From assembly GCA_017861495.1 (NCBI GenBank), contig JAGFXW010000035.1, forward strand, positions 1-17,220: 17,220 nt of DNA. Direction: 5' to 3'. A program made the position numbers and the translations under genes. The DNA comes from Bacillota bacterium (GTDB lineage Bacteria > Bacillota_C > Negativicutes > CTSoil-072). How positions within the stretch are numbered: the stretch's first letter is position 1; every line of letters begins with the position of its first letter. Shown piece by piece: positions 5,960-14,090 of the stretch. Below the pieces are notes generated by a model. That model saw only the letters and a list, made by a program, of their open reading frames with translations, did not search any database and was not told the origin of the DNA.

Positions 5960-8900
5960 TTAAAATTCTCTCTCTTTTGATTGGATTGTATCTGGCTTAA
6001 CCTTATACCAAGCGGCATACATGGTTGGAAAAACCAAAAGCGTCAAAATAGTGGCGACAAATAATCCCGCAGCAATGGCTACAGCCATTGCCCCCCAGAA
6101 TACGCTCAGCATCAACGGAATCATTGCTAAGATTGCCGCAGCCGCTGTCAGCATGATGGGACGGAATCTGAGAACTGCAGCGTTGATAATACCATTCCAC
6201 AAGGTTTCTCCGGCTTTTATTTGCAGCTCAATCTGGTCAATCAAAATTACCGAATTTCGAATAATAATTCCAGACAAAGCCAAAATTCCTAGCTGCACCA
6301 CAAAACCCATCGGCTTACCTGACAGAACCAATCCAGCGCTGATACCAATTATACCTAACGGTGCCGTCAACAGAGTAAGAAGCATTTTAGGAACGCTATG
6401 AACCTGGATCATCAGTAGAGTGATAATAAAGAAAATCATCACCGGCACCGGCTCCAGTAACAGCTTTGCAGCGTCCTTACTACGTTCCAGCAGACCGCCA
6501 ATATCGATACGATACCCCGGAGGCAGTCCGGCCCGTATATCCTTAAGTTTCGCATATATTTTCTGCGAAGCGTCATTTCCCGTGACACCTGCGACAACAT
6601 TAGCCTGAACCGTAATCGTAGGTTTCAGATCCCGACGCCATATTAATCCATCTTCAGCATCATAACTAATTTGAGCAATTTGATCAAGTGGTACATACTT
6701 ACCGTTGCCGATGTGAATATTCATGTCTTTGATCTTTGACAGATCAGTGCGGTTATTTGAATCAACCCTAAATACCATATTTACAGTTTTATCCTTCTCC
6801 CTGAATTCGGCTATAGGAGCGCCTGACAACTGTGACTGAAGTGAAGATGCCAGTGCTTGAGTACTTATACCGAGCAAGCGTACCTTGTCTTGGTCAATTT
6901 TCAGACGCATGATTTTACTCTTTTCGTTCCAATCGAGATTGACATTGAAAACATCAGGATATTCAGTCATCACGTCGCGTATTTGTCCAGCAATTTCACG
7001 CACTTTATCGTGATCATATCCACTCACTCTTAACATGACAGGATAAGGCTCTGGCGGTCCTGTCTGCAGGATTTTAACGTTTCCGCGAACACTAGAAAAT
7101 TCTTCTTTCAATATTTTATCGACTGTTTCCGATAGAGCGACTCGAGCATCAATATCCTTGGCAACAATAACAAACTGGGCAAAATTGCTTTTATTGAAAG
7201 TAGGCTCCGCTGTCAAAACAAACCTAGGCGCTCCTTTTCCCACGTAGTAGCTGTAGTTAGCAATTGACGCAGCGCCTTGAATGCGTTCTGCAAATTCAGC
7301 TGCAACTGCGTCGGTTTGCTTGAAGGAAGCGCCTTCAGGCAAAGTAAGGTCCACAATTAACTCCGGACGAGTCGACGGTGGGAAAAATTCTTGTTTGACA
7401 AGCCCAAATAAGGCAATAGAGGCGACAAAGAAAAATAGAGTAACGAACAAAACGATTTTCCGGTGACAAAGGCACCAAGATAATATTTGCTTAAATTTCC
7501 TGTAAAAATAGGTATCGTAAATATCTTTTGCTCGCTCCGTCTTCGCACTAGTAACCGTGTGCTTAACCTTTATAAGATAGTACCCCATTAAAGGCGTGAC
7601 CATAGCCGCCACAATCCACGATATAACCAACGCCAGTGTGACCACCGAAAAAATGCTGCCCATCATCTCGGACGCCGAGCCTTTGGAAAAGCCAATTGGA
7701 ATAAAGCCGGCGCAAGTGATAAGCGTTCCCGTCAGCATTGGGAAAGCGGTCACAGTGTATGCATAGCTGGCCGCTTTATACCGGTCCCAGCCCTGCTCCA
7801 ATTTAACTACCATCATCTCTATCGCAATTATAGCATCATCTACTAAAAGCCCCAGAGAGATAATCAAGGCCCCCAGAGAGATCTTCTGCAGTGCAATACC
7901 CATTATTTGCATGCCTACAAAGACAGCCGCAATTACTAAGGGGATACATAAAGCAACTACAAGTCCGGACCTCATGCCCAGACTGATAAAACTAACGCAC
8001 AGCACAATAAAAATGGCTATCCCCAAGGACTCTACGAATTCATTGATTGAGGATGCTACCACTTCCGGCTGGTTCGCCACCTGATGAATTTCCAAACCGA
8101 GCGGCAGTTCTTTTTGCACTTGATTTATGGTTGTTTCTAGATTTTTACCTAGACTTAAAATATTACCATTCTTATCCATGGATAGCTGTAAGCCAATTGC
8201 TGGCTTGCCGTTAAAATAAAATTTAGGATCGGACGGTTCGATGTAGCTACGAGTTACTTTGGCTATATCCCCCAGGCGGAATGTGCGTTCATTACTCCTT
8301 ATAGGTAGATTGCGTATAGCGTCAAGATCATCCAACATCCCGCTGACACGCAAGTAAACATTATCGGAAGATGCCTCGATCATCCCTGATGATGCCATGA
8401 CATTCTGCGCTTGTATGGTAGAAATGAAGAGGTTTGGATCAATACCAAGCTGAGCTAGTTTACCATTTTCTATCTCGACATATATTTGTTCGGTTTGCAC
8501 ACCCACAAGATCTACTTTTCTTACGCCAGGAACTCCTAGCAAAATACGCCGGATTTTTTCTGTCTTTTCCCGTATTTCCTCATAGGAAAATCCGTCAGCA
8601 GTAATAGCATAAACGCAACCAAAGACATCGTCAAACCGGTCGTTGAAGAACGGGCCGATGACACCAGCCGGCAAAGAACCTTTGATGTCATTGACCATAT
8701 TCCTAACTTCAACCCAAGTCGGTCGGACATCTTTTGCATCAACATAATTTTTTAGATTTACATAAATCACACATTGGCCTGTACTAGAATAACTTTTTAT
8801 GTAGTCGATCCCCGGTGTATCCTGCAGTTTTTTTTCTATTTTATCGGTAACCTGTTCTTCAACCTGGCGAGCTGTGGCTCCCGGCCAGGAAGCACTGACA

Positions 8901-9046
8901 ATCATTTGCCGTACAGTAAAATCCGGATCTTCCATCCGCCCTAATTTTTGATAGGAAAACAATCCAGCAATAAAGATTACTGCTATGAAATAAAACATTA
9001 ACTGCTTATGGTTAAGCGCCCATTCTGTAAGGTTAAAATTCATCAT
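5960..9046 (-). CDS. RND-family efflux permease (TriC/AcrB-like)
   Basis: A 1028-residue inner-membrane pump, the normal size for hydrophobe/amphiphile RND transporters. The first membrane helix is at about 15-31. A large periplasmic loop follows, with PGATARQVEEQVTDKIEK at 55-72. Helices 2-6 begin near 340 and include the proton-relay motif LVDDAIIAIEMM (401-412, Asp403 and Asp404). A second periplasmic loop and the remaining helices run to GLFVATILTLLVFPTMYA near the end. The opening (KLGRMEDPDFTVRQM) resembles the TriC-type branch. Its ATG overlaps the adaptor stop by four bases (ATGA), so the two are translationally coupled. It should export drugs or toxic small molecules using proton flow. 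The substrate is unknown, and an outer-membrane channel is needed but not seen here. Confidence 0.93.
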   Translation of the reverse strand: MMNFNLTEWALNHKQLMFYFIAVIFIAGLFSYQKLGRMEDPDFTVRQMIVSASWPGATARQVEEQVTDKIEKKLQDTPGIDYIKSYSSTGQCVIYVNLKNYVDAKDVRPTWVEVRNMVNDIKGSLPAGVIGPFFNDRFDDVFGCVYAITADGFSYEEIREKTEKIRRILLGVPGVRKVDLVGVQTEQIYVEIENGKLAQLGIDPNLFISTIQAQNVMASSGMIEASSDNVYLRVSGMLDDLDAIRNLPIRSNERTFRLGDIAKVTRSYIEPSDPKFYFNGKPAIGLQLSMDKNGNILSLGKNLETTINQVQKELPLGLEIHQVANQPEVVASSINEFVESLGIAIFIVLCVSFISLGMRSGLVVALCIPLVIAAVFVGMQIMGIALQKISLGALIISLGLLVDDAIIAIEMMVVKLEQGWDRYKAASYAYTVTAFPMLTGTLITCAGFIPIGFSKGSASEMMGSIFSVVTLALVISWIVAAMVTPLMGYYLIKVKHTVTSAKTERAKDIYDTYFYRKFKQILSWCLCHRKIVLFVTLFFFVASIALFGLVKQEFFPPSTRPELIVDLTLPEGASFKQTDAVAAEFAERIQGAASIANYSYYVGKGAPRFVLTAEPTFNKSNFAQFVIVAKDIDARVALSETVDKILKEEFSSVRGNVKILQTGPPEPYPVMLRVSGYDHDKVREIAGQIRDVMTEYPDVFNVNLDWNEKSKIMRLKIDQDKVRLLGISTQALASSLQSQLSGAPIAEFREKDKTVNMVFRVDSNNRTDLSKIKDMNIHIGNGKYVPLDQIAQISYDAEDGLIWRRDLKPTITVQANVVAGVTGNDASQKIYAKLKDIRAGLPPGYRIDIGGLLERSKDAAKLLLEPVPVMIFFIITLLMIQVHSVPKMLLTLLTAPLGIIGISAGLVLSGKPMGFVVQLGILALSGIIIRNSVILIDQIELQIKAGETLWNGIINAAVLRFRPIMLTAAAAILAMIPLMLSVFWGAMAVAIAAGLFVATILTLLVFPTMYAAWYKVKPDTIQSKEREF

Positions 9047-10158
9047 AAGCTGCCACCCGCTACATTCACCTTTTGCCCTTCCTTTAGTTTGTGAATACCC
9101 GCTGTTACAATTACATCTCCATCCTTCAGTCCTTCCAAGACCTGAACTTTCCCGTCGCCAAAATCGCCTGTTCTTATCGGACGTAATTCAACAACTCCGT
9201 CACCAACTATCCATACTGCAGGGGACTGACCTGTTTGATAAATAGCAGCAAGTGGAATATACAGTGTTGTTGGCTGTTGCCCAGCAAATGCCCCGATCTC
9301 AACAGAAGCGGTCATGCCAAGTTTAATTTCCGGTATTGAGTTTACCAAACTTATGCGGACCTTGTATGTACGAGCTATTTTGTCAGCCATTGGCGCAATT
9401 TCTCTGATTTTCCCATCATTAACCACACCCGGCAGTGCCCAAAACTTCACTTTAATTTTTTGAGCCTTGTTAATTTCATCGATACGGCTTTCCGGAACAT
9501 ATATTTCTATCTCTCTTTCGCCATCTCTTACGACTGTAACAACGGGTTGACCAGCACTAACAACTTGACCGACTTCAGTATTTATTACGGATACTAGTCC
9601 TGGAATATCAGTATACAGTTGGCTATAGTCCAATTGGTTGGCGCCTTGCGTATATTGTGCTGAGGCTTGGCGGGCAGCCGCAATAGATACGTCGTAACTA
9701 GTTTTGTACTGGTCATATTGGGCGCGGCTTACGGCACCCTGCTCGAATAATTGTTTGTAGCGCATCAAATTTATTTCTGCCAATCTTAGTTGTGACTCGG
9801 CCGAATAGACTTGGGCCGAGCCACTATTGACTACCTGTTGCAAATCTTTAGAGTCAATCTGCATCAGAACATCGCCGGCCTTCACGCTGCTTCCTACCTC
9901 TACATGGCGCCTTACTATTTTGCCGCCCACTTGAAAAGCTAGTTGACTCTCATAGCGTCCGCGCACTTCGCCGGAATATGTGTAGGTTTGAAGCGCACCG
10001 TTTTCTCTGATAATCATGGTTTTTACTATAGGGATATCTTCCATGATTGCTTGTGGTTTTAAATAATGTTTAAATGAAATCCCAATAAGGACGCACATTA
10101 TAAATACCCCGGCGAAAATTATGCACATTTTATGAGTGACTACCTTTGTCTTTATCAT
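9043..10158 (-). CDS. RND periplasmic adaptor (membrane fusion protein)
   Basis: A 371-residue HlyD/AcrA-family adaptor. A single N-terminal membrane helix (about residues 12-27) anchors it. A lipoyl-like segment follows (FQVGGKIVRRHVEVGSSVKAG, about 75-95), then a coiled-coil hairpin (about 100-170, SAESQLRLAEINLMRYKQL onward), then beta-barrel and membrane-proximal domains. It has no lipobox cysteine, so it is helix-anchored, not a lipoprotein. It links the permease to an outer-membrane channel of the TolC type. The start at 10158 is preceded by GGGAG at 10168-10172, nine bases away. A 20-bp palindrome 56 bases upstream suggests control by the adjacent TetR protein. Confidence 0.9.
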   Translation of the reverse strand: MIKTKVVTHKMCIIFAGVFIMCVLIGISFKHYLKPQAIMEDIPIVKTMIIRENGALQTYTYSGEVRGRYESQLAFQVGGKIVRRHVEVGSSVKAGDVLMQIDSKDLQQVVNSGSAQVYSAESQLRLAEINLMRYKQLFEQGAVSRAQYDQYKTSYDVSIAAARQASAQYTQGANQLDYSQLYTDIPGLVSVINTEVGQVVSAGQPVVTVVRDGEREIEIYVPESRIDEINKAQKIKVKFWALPGVVNDGKIREIAPMADKIARTYKVRISLVNSIPEIKLGMTASVEIGAFAGQQPTTLYIPLAAIYQTGQSPAVWIVGDGVVELRPIRTGDFGDGKVQVLEGLKDGDVIVTAGIHKLKEGQKVNVAGGSL

Positions 10159-10213
10159 ACCTCCACACTCCCTTTATTTATCTCTTAAATAGATAAAGAT
10201 AATCCAATTTATT

Positions 10214-10233
10214 TAAAACAAACGTTTGTTTTA
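10214..10233. promoter_or_regulatory. Palindromic operator in front of the efflux operon
   Basis: TAAAACAAACGTTTGTTTTA is a perfect 20-bp palindrome in the gap between the tetR stop and the adaptor start. TetR-family repressors typically bind such sites. The core ACAAACGTTTGT resembles the imperfect palindrome found in the tetR promoter, supporting one shared binding protein. I could not identify a clear -35/-10 pair around it. Confidence 0.75.
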
Positions 10234-10260
10234 ATACGACAAAAAAATAATTCACTTAAA

Positions 10261-10881
10261 TCAATCAAATTCACTCCGTACTTTTTTAGGGTTGGTAATG
10301 CCATAAAGATAACCCCGAAAGGCGTGAGCAACATATTCTTCATTGGATTTTTCCGTTAGAGGAATAAATTTTTGATTAATAGGTCTGGTAATAAAATAAA
10401 AGTTTATAATTCCCGCCAAAGAAATTGCGGTGTAGCCAATATTCAAGTCCCTCCTAAAATCCCCGTTTGCCATACCATCTTGGAGTGCAGCAGCCATAAA
10501 TTCATACATTTGCGAGATGTGTTTTTCAACAATTTGTCCACCATATTCCGTGGGGTTAGTTATTTCATTCGTCATTAAGCGAGCTAAAAATGGCCGCTGC
10601 ATATTAATGCGTGCAATCTGATCGGCATAGGATGTTAGCCTTCTAATAGGTGTAAACAAAGCATTGCCTTGTACTGACCTTAATGCCTGTAAAATTGGAG
10701 TAAGTTGCTCTTTCAATATGGTCTGGTAAAGCCCCTCCTTACTGTCGAAATAGTAAGAAATGGCGGATACATTAACATTTGCTGCTGTTGTTATTTCGCG
10801 CACCGAGACGGCAGAAAAGCCCTTAGTTGCAAACATCTCAGTGGCAATTTCAATAAGTTTCGTGCGAGTATCTTTTTCCAT
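10261..10881 (-). CDS. TetR-family transcriptional repressor of the efflux operon
   Basis: A 206-residue protein. Residues 5-51 form the TetR DNA-binding domain (IEIATEMFATKGFSAVSVRE, then NVSAISYYFDSKEGLYQTIL). The C-terminal ligand-binding half is helical and resembles the CecR/YbiH-type branch in its RPFLARLMTNEITNPTE segment, although that is a weak assignment. The start at 10881 is supported by GGGAG (10891-10895) nine bases upstream. The gene lies directly upstream of, and on the same strand as, the adaptor and permease genes. Palindromes are found before the pump genes and in its own promoter, so it probably represses both until an inducer binds. Confidence 0.92.
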   Translation of the reverse strand: MEKDTRTKLIEIATEMFATKGFSAVSVREITTAANVNVSAISYYFDSKEGLYQTILKEQLTPILQALRSVQGNALFTPIRRLTSYADQIARINMQRPFLARLMTNEITNPTEYGGQIVEKHISQMYEFMAAALQDGMANGDFRRDLNIGYTAISLAGIINFYFITRPINQKFIPLTEKSNEEYVAHAFRGYLYGITNPKKVRSEFD

Positions 10882-10897
10882 ATAAATTCGCTCCCAA

Positions 10898-10911
10898 CAA
10901 ACAATCGTTTG
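10898..10911. promoter_or_regulatory. Imperfect palindrome in the tetR promoter, likely autoregulatory operator
   Basis: CAAACAATCGTTTG is a palindrome with one mismatched pair on each side of the centre, and it matches the outer half-sites (CAAAC...GTTTG) of the perfect operator at 10214-10233. It begins about six bases after the -10 box and so covers the expected start of transcription, a position suited to repression. Confidence 0.6.
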
Positions 10912-10916
10912 ATTTT

Positions 10917-10945
10917 AGCATAATCAAGTATGTTTGTGTTGTCAA
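10917..10945 (-). promoter_or_regulatory. Sigma-70-type promoter of the tetR gene
   Basis: On the minus strand, TTGACA (10945-10940) and TATGCT (10922-10917) are separated by exactly 17 bases. The -35 matches consensus fully and the -10 is good. Transcription should start near 10910, inside the imperfect palindrome, about 30 bases before the ATG. Confidence 0.75.
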
Positions 10946-11066
10946 GATTTCCCCAATAATAGATCAAGGCTAAAATCACAGTTTTGGTACAAAAAACACA
11001 GGCACAAAAGTCTCTCTAGCCGTTAAAATAGCTAGCTGATAACGCAGATTGGAATATTTTTTTTAC

Positions 11067-11267
11067 TTAGTCGTCAACCTTTTTCGCTGCCAAGATCTCC
11101 TGAATATTTACAATTTTCTCTTTCGCAGGATCACTGGATAAAGCCCGTTTGAATTCATCAATACTTTTGCCCAACGACCGCCCTACTTCCGGCAACTTTC
11201 CTGGCCCAAAGATAACAAGCCCCACAACTAATATTATACTTAACTGACCTATACCTAGATTAAACAT
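11067..11267 (-). CDS. tatA: Twin-arginine translocase subunit TatA/E
   Basis: A 66-residue protein with the TatA pattern: a short N-terminal region, one membrane helix (about residues 8-20, LSIILVVGLVIF), the FGPGKLPE hinge (20-26), an amphipathic helix (VGRSLGKSIDEFKRAL) and a charged tail. TatA forms the channel part of the system that exports folded, often cofactor-loaded, proteins. A GGGA ribosome site lies at 11277-11280, nine bases upstream. It starts 42 bases after the aminotransferase stop on the same strand and may be read from that operon. No tatC is in the window, and none of the proteins here shows a twin-arginine signal, so its partner and cargo lie elsewhere. Confidence 0.9.
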   Translation of the reverse strand: MFNLGIGQLSIILVVGLVIFGPGKLPEVGRSLGKSIDEFKRALSSDPAKEKIVNIQEILAAKKVDD

Positions 11268-11309
11268 AATTTCACATCCCTTTTTAATCCTCTTGCTATG
11301 TTTAGCTCT

Positions 11310-12722
11310 TTATATTTTTTTAACCAAGGAAGCCAATATCGTTTTACTGCTGGATACCACCATATCACCAAAGCCCTTGTTCTTAGCAAAAATTTCATCC
11401 AAAGCCGCAATCAATTTATCAAGCTGCTCATACGATACGGTAAGTGGCGGTTCCAGACGAATAACATTCGGATTATTTAAAGTATATGCTGTAATAATCT
11501 GATGTTTGTTTAAAAGTTCTCCTGCTACCAGTGCTCCCAGATATTCCTCGGCTAATTTCCCCACAGCTCCTCCAGTCAGCTTGTTGAGAAGCCCGCCTTG
11601 CTTCGGCTGCGCAAACTCAAGGCCAAGCATAAGTCCCATTCCGCGAACATCTTGCAAAAACGGATATTTTTCCTGCAACTGCCATAATTTTTTAATAAGA
11701 TAATCTCCCTTTTCTGCCGTTTGTCGTGATAAATCTTCGCGAAAAATAATCTCTAACGTAGCAATTCCTGCCGCTGCTGACCGAGAATTACCGCCAAAGG
11801 TGGATGTATGCAGAGTCGCCTTTTCCAGACTGCCATATGCGCGTTTCCATACCTTCTCTATAGCAATATACACCGCCAGAGGCATCACACCGCCTCCGAA
11901 GGATTTGGATAAACACATAATATCGGGAACAATCCCTTCGTGTTCGCACGCAAACAGTTTACCAGTACGGCCGAAACCAGTCTGGATCTCATCAACAATA
12001 AGCAATGCATTATGTGCTGTACAAATCTCCCTGACGTCCTTCAAATAGCCTTCCGGCGGAACAACAATACCGCCTTCGCCTTGAATAGGCTCTACGATAA
12101 AAGCTGCCACATCTTCCTTGACCAAAGCTTTTTCAAGCGCAGCACTATCTCCGTATGGGATAAATTCTACTACTGGCAACAGAGGATTAAAAGGTTTCCG
12201 GTATTTCTCCCGCCCCGTAACTGACAAAGCTCCAAATGATTTGCCATGAAAAGCACCCTCGCAGGAGACAATTTTTGTTTTTCCCGTAGAAGCTCGTGCC
12301 AGTTTCAAGGCCCCTTCCACCGCTTCCGCGCCACTATTACCGAAAAATGAATATTGCAATTCGCCTGGTGTAAAGAGTGCCAAATTTCTGGCCAAAGCCC
12401 CCGCAAAAGGATTGAGGGCAGCTTGCAGCAAATTAGGGGATCGTATCGATTCTACTGCCGCGATGATCTCAGGATGATTATGTCCCAAGTTCAAAGCTCC
12501 ATAACCTCCTAAAAAATCCAAGTATTCATTTCCTTCATTATCCCAGACTAAGGTACCCTCGGCCCTAACAAAAAACTTATCAAAATTTAATAATCCCATC
12601 ATATTTACTAATTCCGGATTGATAAATTGACGGTGATTTTCCCGATTTTGTTCCCGTGTTAGTTGCATAACTTCCTTGAGTTCTAAAAAATCGGGGATTA
12701 CTTCTTTTATATTTCTTTTCAT
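11310..12722 (-). CDS. Class III pyridoxal-phosphate aminotransferase, putrescine aminotransferase-like
   Basis: A 470-residue fold-type I, class III aminotransferase. Visible landmarks are the phosphate-binding GNSGAEAVEGALK (128-140), AFHG (157-160), the cofactor Asp in IVDEIQTGFGRTG (242-254, Asp244) and the Schiff-base lysine in SKSFGGG (Lys273). The opening LLNFDKFFVRAEGTLVWD resembles putrescine aminotransferase (YgjG/PatA) more than ornithine or acetylornithine enzymes. A diamine donor is therefore likely, but other omega-amino substrates remain possible. I chose the ATG at 12722 because AGGAGG at 12733-12738 lies ten bases upstream; a longer frame from 12767 would begin right behind the preceding stop. 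It follows the FabK-like gene by 46 bases. Confidence 0.87.
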   Translation of the reverse strand: MKRNIKEVIPDFLELKEVMQLTREQNRENHRQFINPELVNMMGLLNFDKFFVRAEGTLVWDNEGNEYLDFLGGYGALNLGHNHPEIIAAVESIRSPNLLQAALNPFAGALARNLALFTPGELQYSFFGNSGAEAVEGALKLARASTGKTKIVSCEGAFHGKSFGALSVTGREKYRKPFNPLLPVVEFIPYGDSAALEKALVKEDVAAFIVEPIQGEGGIVVPPEGYLKDVREICTAHNALLIVDEIQTGFGRTGKLFACEHEGIVPDIMCLSKSFGGGVMPLAVYIAIEKVWKRAYGSLEKATLHTSTFGGNSRSAAAGIATLEIIFREDLSRQTAEKGDYLIKKLWQLQEKYPFLQDVRGMGLMLGLEFAQPKQGGLLNKLTGGAVGKLAEEYLGALVAGELLNKHQIITAYTLNNPNVIRLEPPLTVSYEQLDKLIAALDEIFAKNKGFGDMVVSSSKTILASLVKKI

Positions 12723-12768
12723 TTTCGCCTTTCCTCCTTCATCAACCTCACATACTTGAAAAACCATA

Positions 12769-13728
12769 CTATCCGTTCATTTCGTTACTTGGATATCTCC
12801 GTAATTTTTTTATAATTTTCGGAAATTCAACCACTATTTCTTGTATAATTTCATCTGCCGGTTTGATGGAATGAATCAAACCGGCAATCTGTCCGACCAT
12901 TACCGAACCAGACTGAATATCGCCGTCCAGAGCGGCAGATTTAAGTTTGCCGGCACCCAGACGATGAAGTTCCTCTGGGCTAGTTCCTTGTCGTTCCAGT
13001 TCAGTAAGTTTCCGCGCCAGATTGTTGCCGATGACCCGTACCGGATGACCAGTAGACAACCCCGTTACCACAGTAGACCGATCTTTGGCCCGCAAAATGG
13101 CGTCCTTATAATTTGAATGAGCAATACATTCTGTAGAAGCGACAAACCGCGTACCAATTTGTACGCCTTGAGCTCCCAAGGCCAACGCAGCAACCACACC
13201 ACGAGCATCGCCTATTCCGCCGGCAGCAATGACTGGAATATGAACCGCATCAACGATTTGCGGGATTAGAGCCATAGTAGTAACTTCACCTACATGCCCC
13301 CCGCTTTCCATGCCTTCGGCAATGACAGCATCAACACCGATACGTTCGAGCCTCTTTGCTAGCGCCACGGAGGACACGACAGGTATAACCCTGCTACCGA
13401 CTTTTTTTAATTGGGGTATAAACTTAGCTGGGTTACCCCCTCCGGTAGTAATAATCGGAATATGTTCCTCAATCACTACCTGCATTACTTCTTTCACAAA
13501 CGGCGACTTGAGCATAATGTTCACACCAAAAGGTTTGGTCGTCAACGCCTTGGCTTTCCGTATTTCAGCTCGCAGCAAGTCTGGCGGCATATCCCCTGCA
13601 CCGATTAATCCCAGTCCACCGGCGTTAGAAACGGAGGTGGCCAGTTCGGCGGTGGCAACCCAGGCCATCCCCCCCTGTAAGATAGGATAATCAATGTTTA
13701 ACAGCCGACATATCTTTGAATTATACAA
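12769..13728 (-). CDS. FabK-like FMN-dependent enoyl-ACP reductase / nitronate monooxygenase family
   Basis: A 319-residue TIM-barrel flavoprotein. Landmarks are ILQGGMAWVA (16-25), FGVNIMLKSPF (67-77), AEGMESGGHVG (137-147, with His145 at the position of the FabK active-site histidine), the FMN phosphate loop IPVIAAGGIGD (164-174) and GTRFVAS (192-198). Along its whole length the pattern is that of FabK, which reduces enoyl-ACP in fatty-acid synthesis. The wider family includes nitronate monooxygenases, and no other fatty-acid genes are nearby, so the role is less sure than the fold. Translation begins at TTG (13728): AGGAGG at 13738-13743 is nine bases upstream, and an in-frame TGA sits just before the TTG. 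Confidence 0.85.
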   Translation of the reverse strand: MYNSKICRLLNIDYPILQGGMAWVATAELATSVSNAGGLGLIGAGDMPPDLLRAEIRKAKALTTKPFGVNIMLKSPFVKEVMQVVIEEHIPIITTGGGNPAKFIPQLKKVGSRVIPVVSSVALAKRLERIGVDAVIAEGMESGGHVGEVTTMALIPQIVDAVHIPVIAAGGIGDARGVVAALALGAQGVQIGTRFVASTECIAHSNYKDAILRAKDRSTVVTGLSTGHPVRVIGNNLARKLTELERQGTSPEELHRLGAGKLKSAALDGDIQSGSVMVGQIAGLIHSIKPADEIIQEIVVEFPKIIKKLRRYPSNEMNG

Positions 13729-13737
13729 TCACATTTT

Positions 13738-13743
13738 CCTCCT
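13738..13743 (-). promoter_or_regulatory. Ribosome binding site for the TTG start of the FabK-like gene
   Basis: AGGAGG on the minus strand, nine bases from the TTG at 13728-13726. It overlaps the stop codon of the small upstream ORF by one base, so the two reading frames could be coupled. Confidence 0.75.
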
Positions 13744-13955
13744 TAGCCATTATATTTCACATGGCACCCAATTAAGCCCAGTCCCAAAAGCTGACCACCA
13801 CACAGACATTGTGGTCTCTCCCTGTGTAGAAGTAAGTCAGCAACAAGATAATTACCATTTACGGTCAGTCCACACTGCTTGCTATTGTGCAGACTACCGT
13901 CAGTTTTAGTAAGCCATAATTCCTGGTTCCGGATTTTGCCTATTGTGAACAACAA
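13743..13955 (-). CDS. Hypothetical small Cys-containing protein (uncertain)
   Basis: A 70-residue frame that I do not recognise. Its C-terminal half contains CLCGG followed by GLGLIGCHVKYNG, giving a CxC and a further Cys that could bind a metal. Another Cys lies in NSKQCGLTV. There is no membrane helix and no good ribosome site before the ATG at 13955, which weakens the call. In favour, the stop at 13743-13745 abuts the FabK-like ribosome site, an arrangement seen in coupled operons, and no other gene explains this stretch. It could equally be an untranslated leader. Confidence 0.3.
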   Translation of the reverse strand: MLFTIGKIRNQELWLTKTDGSLHNSKQCGLTVNGNYLVADLLLHRERPQCLCGGQLLGLGLIGCHVKYNG

Positions 13956-13961
13956 ATACTA

Positions 13962-14010
13962 ACGGCCTGTAAAACTCCGGCTTCCTAGGCCGGAACCTGA
14001 TACAGGCCGT
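13962..14010 (-). repeat. 49-nt nested hairpin between the activase and FabK-like genes
   Basis: The outer arms ACGGCCTGTA (13962-13971) and TACAGGCCGT (14001-14010) are perfectly complementary. Inside them a second stem pairs TCCGGC (13976-13981) with GCCGGA (13989-13994) around a 7-base loop. The GC-rich stems stand out from the AT-rich flanks. There is no T-run on either side, so it is unlikely to be an intrinsic terminator. It could be an RNA element, a REP-like dispersed palindrome or a protein site. Confidence 0.7.
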
Positions 14011-14090
14011 AGTTCGAAGTAAAATCGACTTATTTCATGTAGAGTTATACCTTTCGGAGACAATAATCTTTACCTGCAGTAAGTCATCAT

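Noticed and set aside
11016..11035. Possible terminator after tatA (CTAGC...GCTAG)
   Set aside because: Only a 5-bp stem with a 10-base loop and no T-run; too weak to call.
12723..12767. Longer start of the aminotransferase at 12767
   Set aside because: The strong AGGAGG lies within this extension and points to the ATG at 12722; the extra 15 residues do not look like the family N-terminus.
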